Shown here piece after piece: positions 57,401 to 60,400 of a DNA stretch of 64,000 nucleotides; position 1 is the first letter of the stretch; every line of letters starts with the position of its first letter. The DNA comes from Haemaphysalis longicornis (Eukaryota > Arthropoda > Arachnida > Ixodida > Ixodidae): positions 222,217,992 to 222,281,991 of the forward strand of contig CM023449.1 in the NCBI GenBank assembly GCA_013339765.2, given 5' to 3'. The notes beneath the pieces were generated by a model. The model did no database searches. It saw only the letters and a list, made by a program, of their open reading frames with translations, and had not been told where the DNA came from. The position numbers were made by a program, and so were the translations under genes.

Positions 57401-60400
57401 TGGCGGTGGACGCCATCGAGGAGCAACTGGACGGCTCGGGGCTGGTGTGTTCACCGAGCAAGTCGGAGTTGCTAGTGGTGCCACCGAAGGGAGTGAGAGA
57501 GAAGAAGCGAGACCCGAGAAGGTACAGCGAGGAAATCATAATACGAACGAGCGGCGGCCAGGTGATCCCGCACGTCGAAAAGATCCGGGTGCTGGGCATG
57601 CTCCTAGAGCGAAGCAGAGCCAATGGTGAAACCATCAACCGCCTAACGGCCAAGTCAACACGGCCATACGACTCATAAAGAGGGTTAGGTGAGGTGACTG
57701 AGAGGGAAAGAGGTTCCCAGCGTGCACCATATATGTATAGCAGGGAGAGAAAGGGAAGAGGAGGGGGTAGAAATATGGGTGTAGGTAGTGGTACAAAGGT
57801 GGTTGGGGCAGGAAAAGGAAGGGGTAATGGGGAAGAGAAGATAGATCAGCGACCACCGCGCGGGAACGGGAACACTATCAGCGGGCTTTTTTTTAACCTG
57901 AAAGGAAAATTTCCTTGTTTGAAACGAAAAATCAGAAAACTCTACAAGTATTAAAAAAAAGTAACAAACACTAAACCTTAAGAACACTTCGTTCTAAAAA
58001 TTGATCTTCACTGTCGACTTGCATCCTTGGTAGACGTTTTGTCTTGTTTGTTCTTGTTCTTGACCTTTACTTGATTCTTGATTCTTTGATCTTGGTTTGT
58101 TGATCTTGTTCTTCATGATTTGTTTGTGACTGACTTGACCGGGTATAGAGATATGTTACGCCTGATGGTTTGTGATTATGTGTGGTTGCTGTTCTGCTTG
58201 GTTTCCTTGTGTTGTTATGGTGTAAGAAGGGAATGACTGGAGGATGTGGGTGGAGGAAGCCTCACCAACATGGCGTTTCTGCTCCATCCCCGTATCATGT
58301 CCCATCTTTTATATTGTCGTGATTGGATCGTGTTGGTGTTCTGTTATGTTTGGTCTATTCTTATGCTTGTAGAATGAATTATCGAGCAGAAGGGCTGGAG
58401 GCATGAAGGAGGCCAGCCTCACGCGGCTGGTCCAGTCCTTTGCAGTGAGCCATATTGCCTATGTGGAGGCCTTCCACAATTGGAAGGTACGCGAGCGCAA
58501 CAGGATCAACGTGCTCATACGGAGGGCCTACAAGGCCGCACTCGGGATTTTCGACTGTGCAAGCACGGAGAAGCTCCTGTCACTGGGGGTGCACAACACT
58601 CTCGAGGAGATTGCAGAAGCCAAGAGAACGGCCGAGCTGGAGCGGCTCTCGGGCACGAGAACCGGCCGGCAGGTGCTCTCTAACCTACGACTGCAGCAGA
58701 AGAGAGCGGACGAGGAGATTGCGAAAGGAGCGGAGGTACCAGAGTGTGCGCGGAGACACGTGCAAGTGTGCCCGATACCCAAGGACGTAAATCCTCAGTA
58801 CAACCGGGAGCGGAGGGCGGCAAGGCCGCCACGCCTGAGACAAGCGGTGCCGTATATGTGGACGCGGCGGAATATCAGGGCAGGAGGGGAGCTTTCGCCG
58901 CGGTGGTGGTCAGTGCGGTCGCCGGCGAGACGAAGGCGGCGGCGAGCGTGTGGACCCGGTCGGCGCATCATGCCGAGGAAGTAGTCATCGCCCTGGCCCT
59001 CGCCAACCCCGGATGCACGACCGTGCTGAGTGATTCCATGACCGCAGTGCAGAACTACGCCAGAGGCAGTGTGTGTGTGGCAGCAGTGCGGGTGCTGCGC
59101 GAGGTGAACCCAACGGACAGGGCGGTGACAATCAAGTGGTTCCCGACCCACATGGGAAGGGACGTGTCAGCCCGACGCAACGCAAACCACAACGAGACGG
59201 CCAACGAGGCGGCACGAGGTTTCACATACCACCCCGCCCAACCGGCCGACTGGACGAAGGAGTGGTGGTGCGAAGCCAAAGACAGGATGACGGAGTATAG
59301 TGAAGTGTTGAACTGGTATAGACTAGGGTGCAGGACTATGCCCCCACCTCACCCGGGCCTGACCCGAAGCGAGGCGGTGACGTTCCGGCAACTGCAGACT
59401 GGGTCGCTACCCACGCCGGTGCTCATGAAACACGTGTGCTCTAGCGTATACGTGAGTGACTTGTGTCGCGTGTGTGAATCGGAAAGGGCTACTGCGGCCC
59501 ACATTTTGTGCGACTGTGAACAAAATCCGAGAGAGGCACGGACAGTGACGACGATCCCGCCGTGGCTTGTGGCCGCTGCGGGAAGAGACAAACGGGAACA
59601 ACAGACACGGGCCGTCCAATGGATTTCGGCTGCCCTCGAAAAGCAGCGCCCGAGTGAAAGCGTCAGGTGCTCGCTACCACCCCAGCACAGGGGCAGGCGC
59701 GGGTGCCAGAAGGCGGGAGTAGTAAGGGCTGCTCTCCGAGTAAAGGACGCCACGCCGAGATGATGTGTGGCGCGCATCGCGATGACCCTCCCCTCGTGGG
59801 GCTAGGATTGTCGTCCGCCGGATGATCAAATAAAGTCTTTTCACTCACTCACTCACTCGCTCCCGGCGCCGAGTTTGCGCTGCCAGTTGCAGCCGGTACT
59901 AGCGACAGCGAGAGACGGGTGTAGAAAAAGAGGAAGGCAATTTACTCGATATAGGGACGAAATTACGAAATCGGGAGGAAATGAATTGGCGCAACGGGCG
60001 CGACACAGGGGCGGTTGGAGGTCGATGGGAGAGGTCATCATTCTGCAGTGAACCTAGTTGCCCGTTGCTGCTGATACTGATGCAACAGCCAGGTCCCCGA
60101 TGAAGGGAGAGGGGTGGCAGCTCTGGTATTTCTCCAGCCTCGCACAACTATGGCAAGCTGCGCGAAATTTTCGCTTTTCGCCTCTATCTCAAAAGCGGCC
60201 ACCGCGGAGAGGATCGACCCGCGTTCTACAGCTAAGCACGACAACGCTTTACCCACTGAGCCACCGTGACAGTTTTATGTTTCGTCGGGTTCAACACGCC
60301 TGCATAATAGTGGCCCCGACCCAATAAAATCGTTTGCTTGCCATAAAACGCCACTGTTCCTCTCGTCCTCTTGCCGCACCTTTTTCCGCCCTGTGAACTT

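Larger units (their letters stand above)
55700..59860 (+). mobile_element. 5'-truncated I-group LINE, plus strand, fairly well preserved
   Basis: Starts inside the endonuclease (VLVVCGD, NAPNQAWGYS, DPADPTRIGNPV, ELGSDHYIVE). RT and RNase H follow, and the element ends with AATAAA (59829-59834) plus a CACT tail (59842-59858). An insert of about 690 bp (57690-58380) splits it between RT and the C-terminal half. High GC and long open frames suggest a younger copy than the one at 1472, of a related family with another tail repeat. Confidence 0.82.

Noticed and set aside
57690..58380. Spliceosomal intron in the LINE
   Set aside because: A GT-AG removal would join the flanks out of frame, and the matching LINE copy is continuous across the site.
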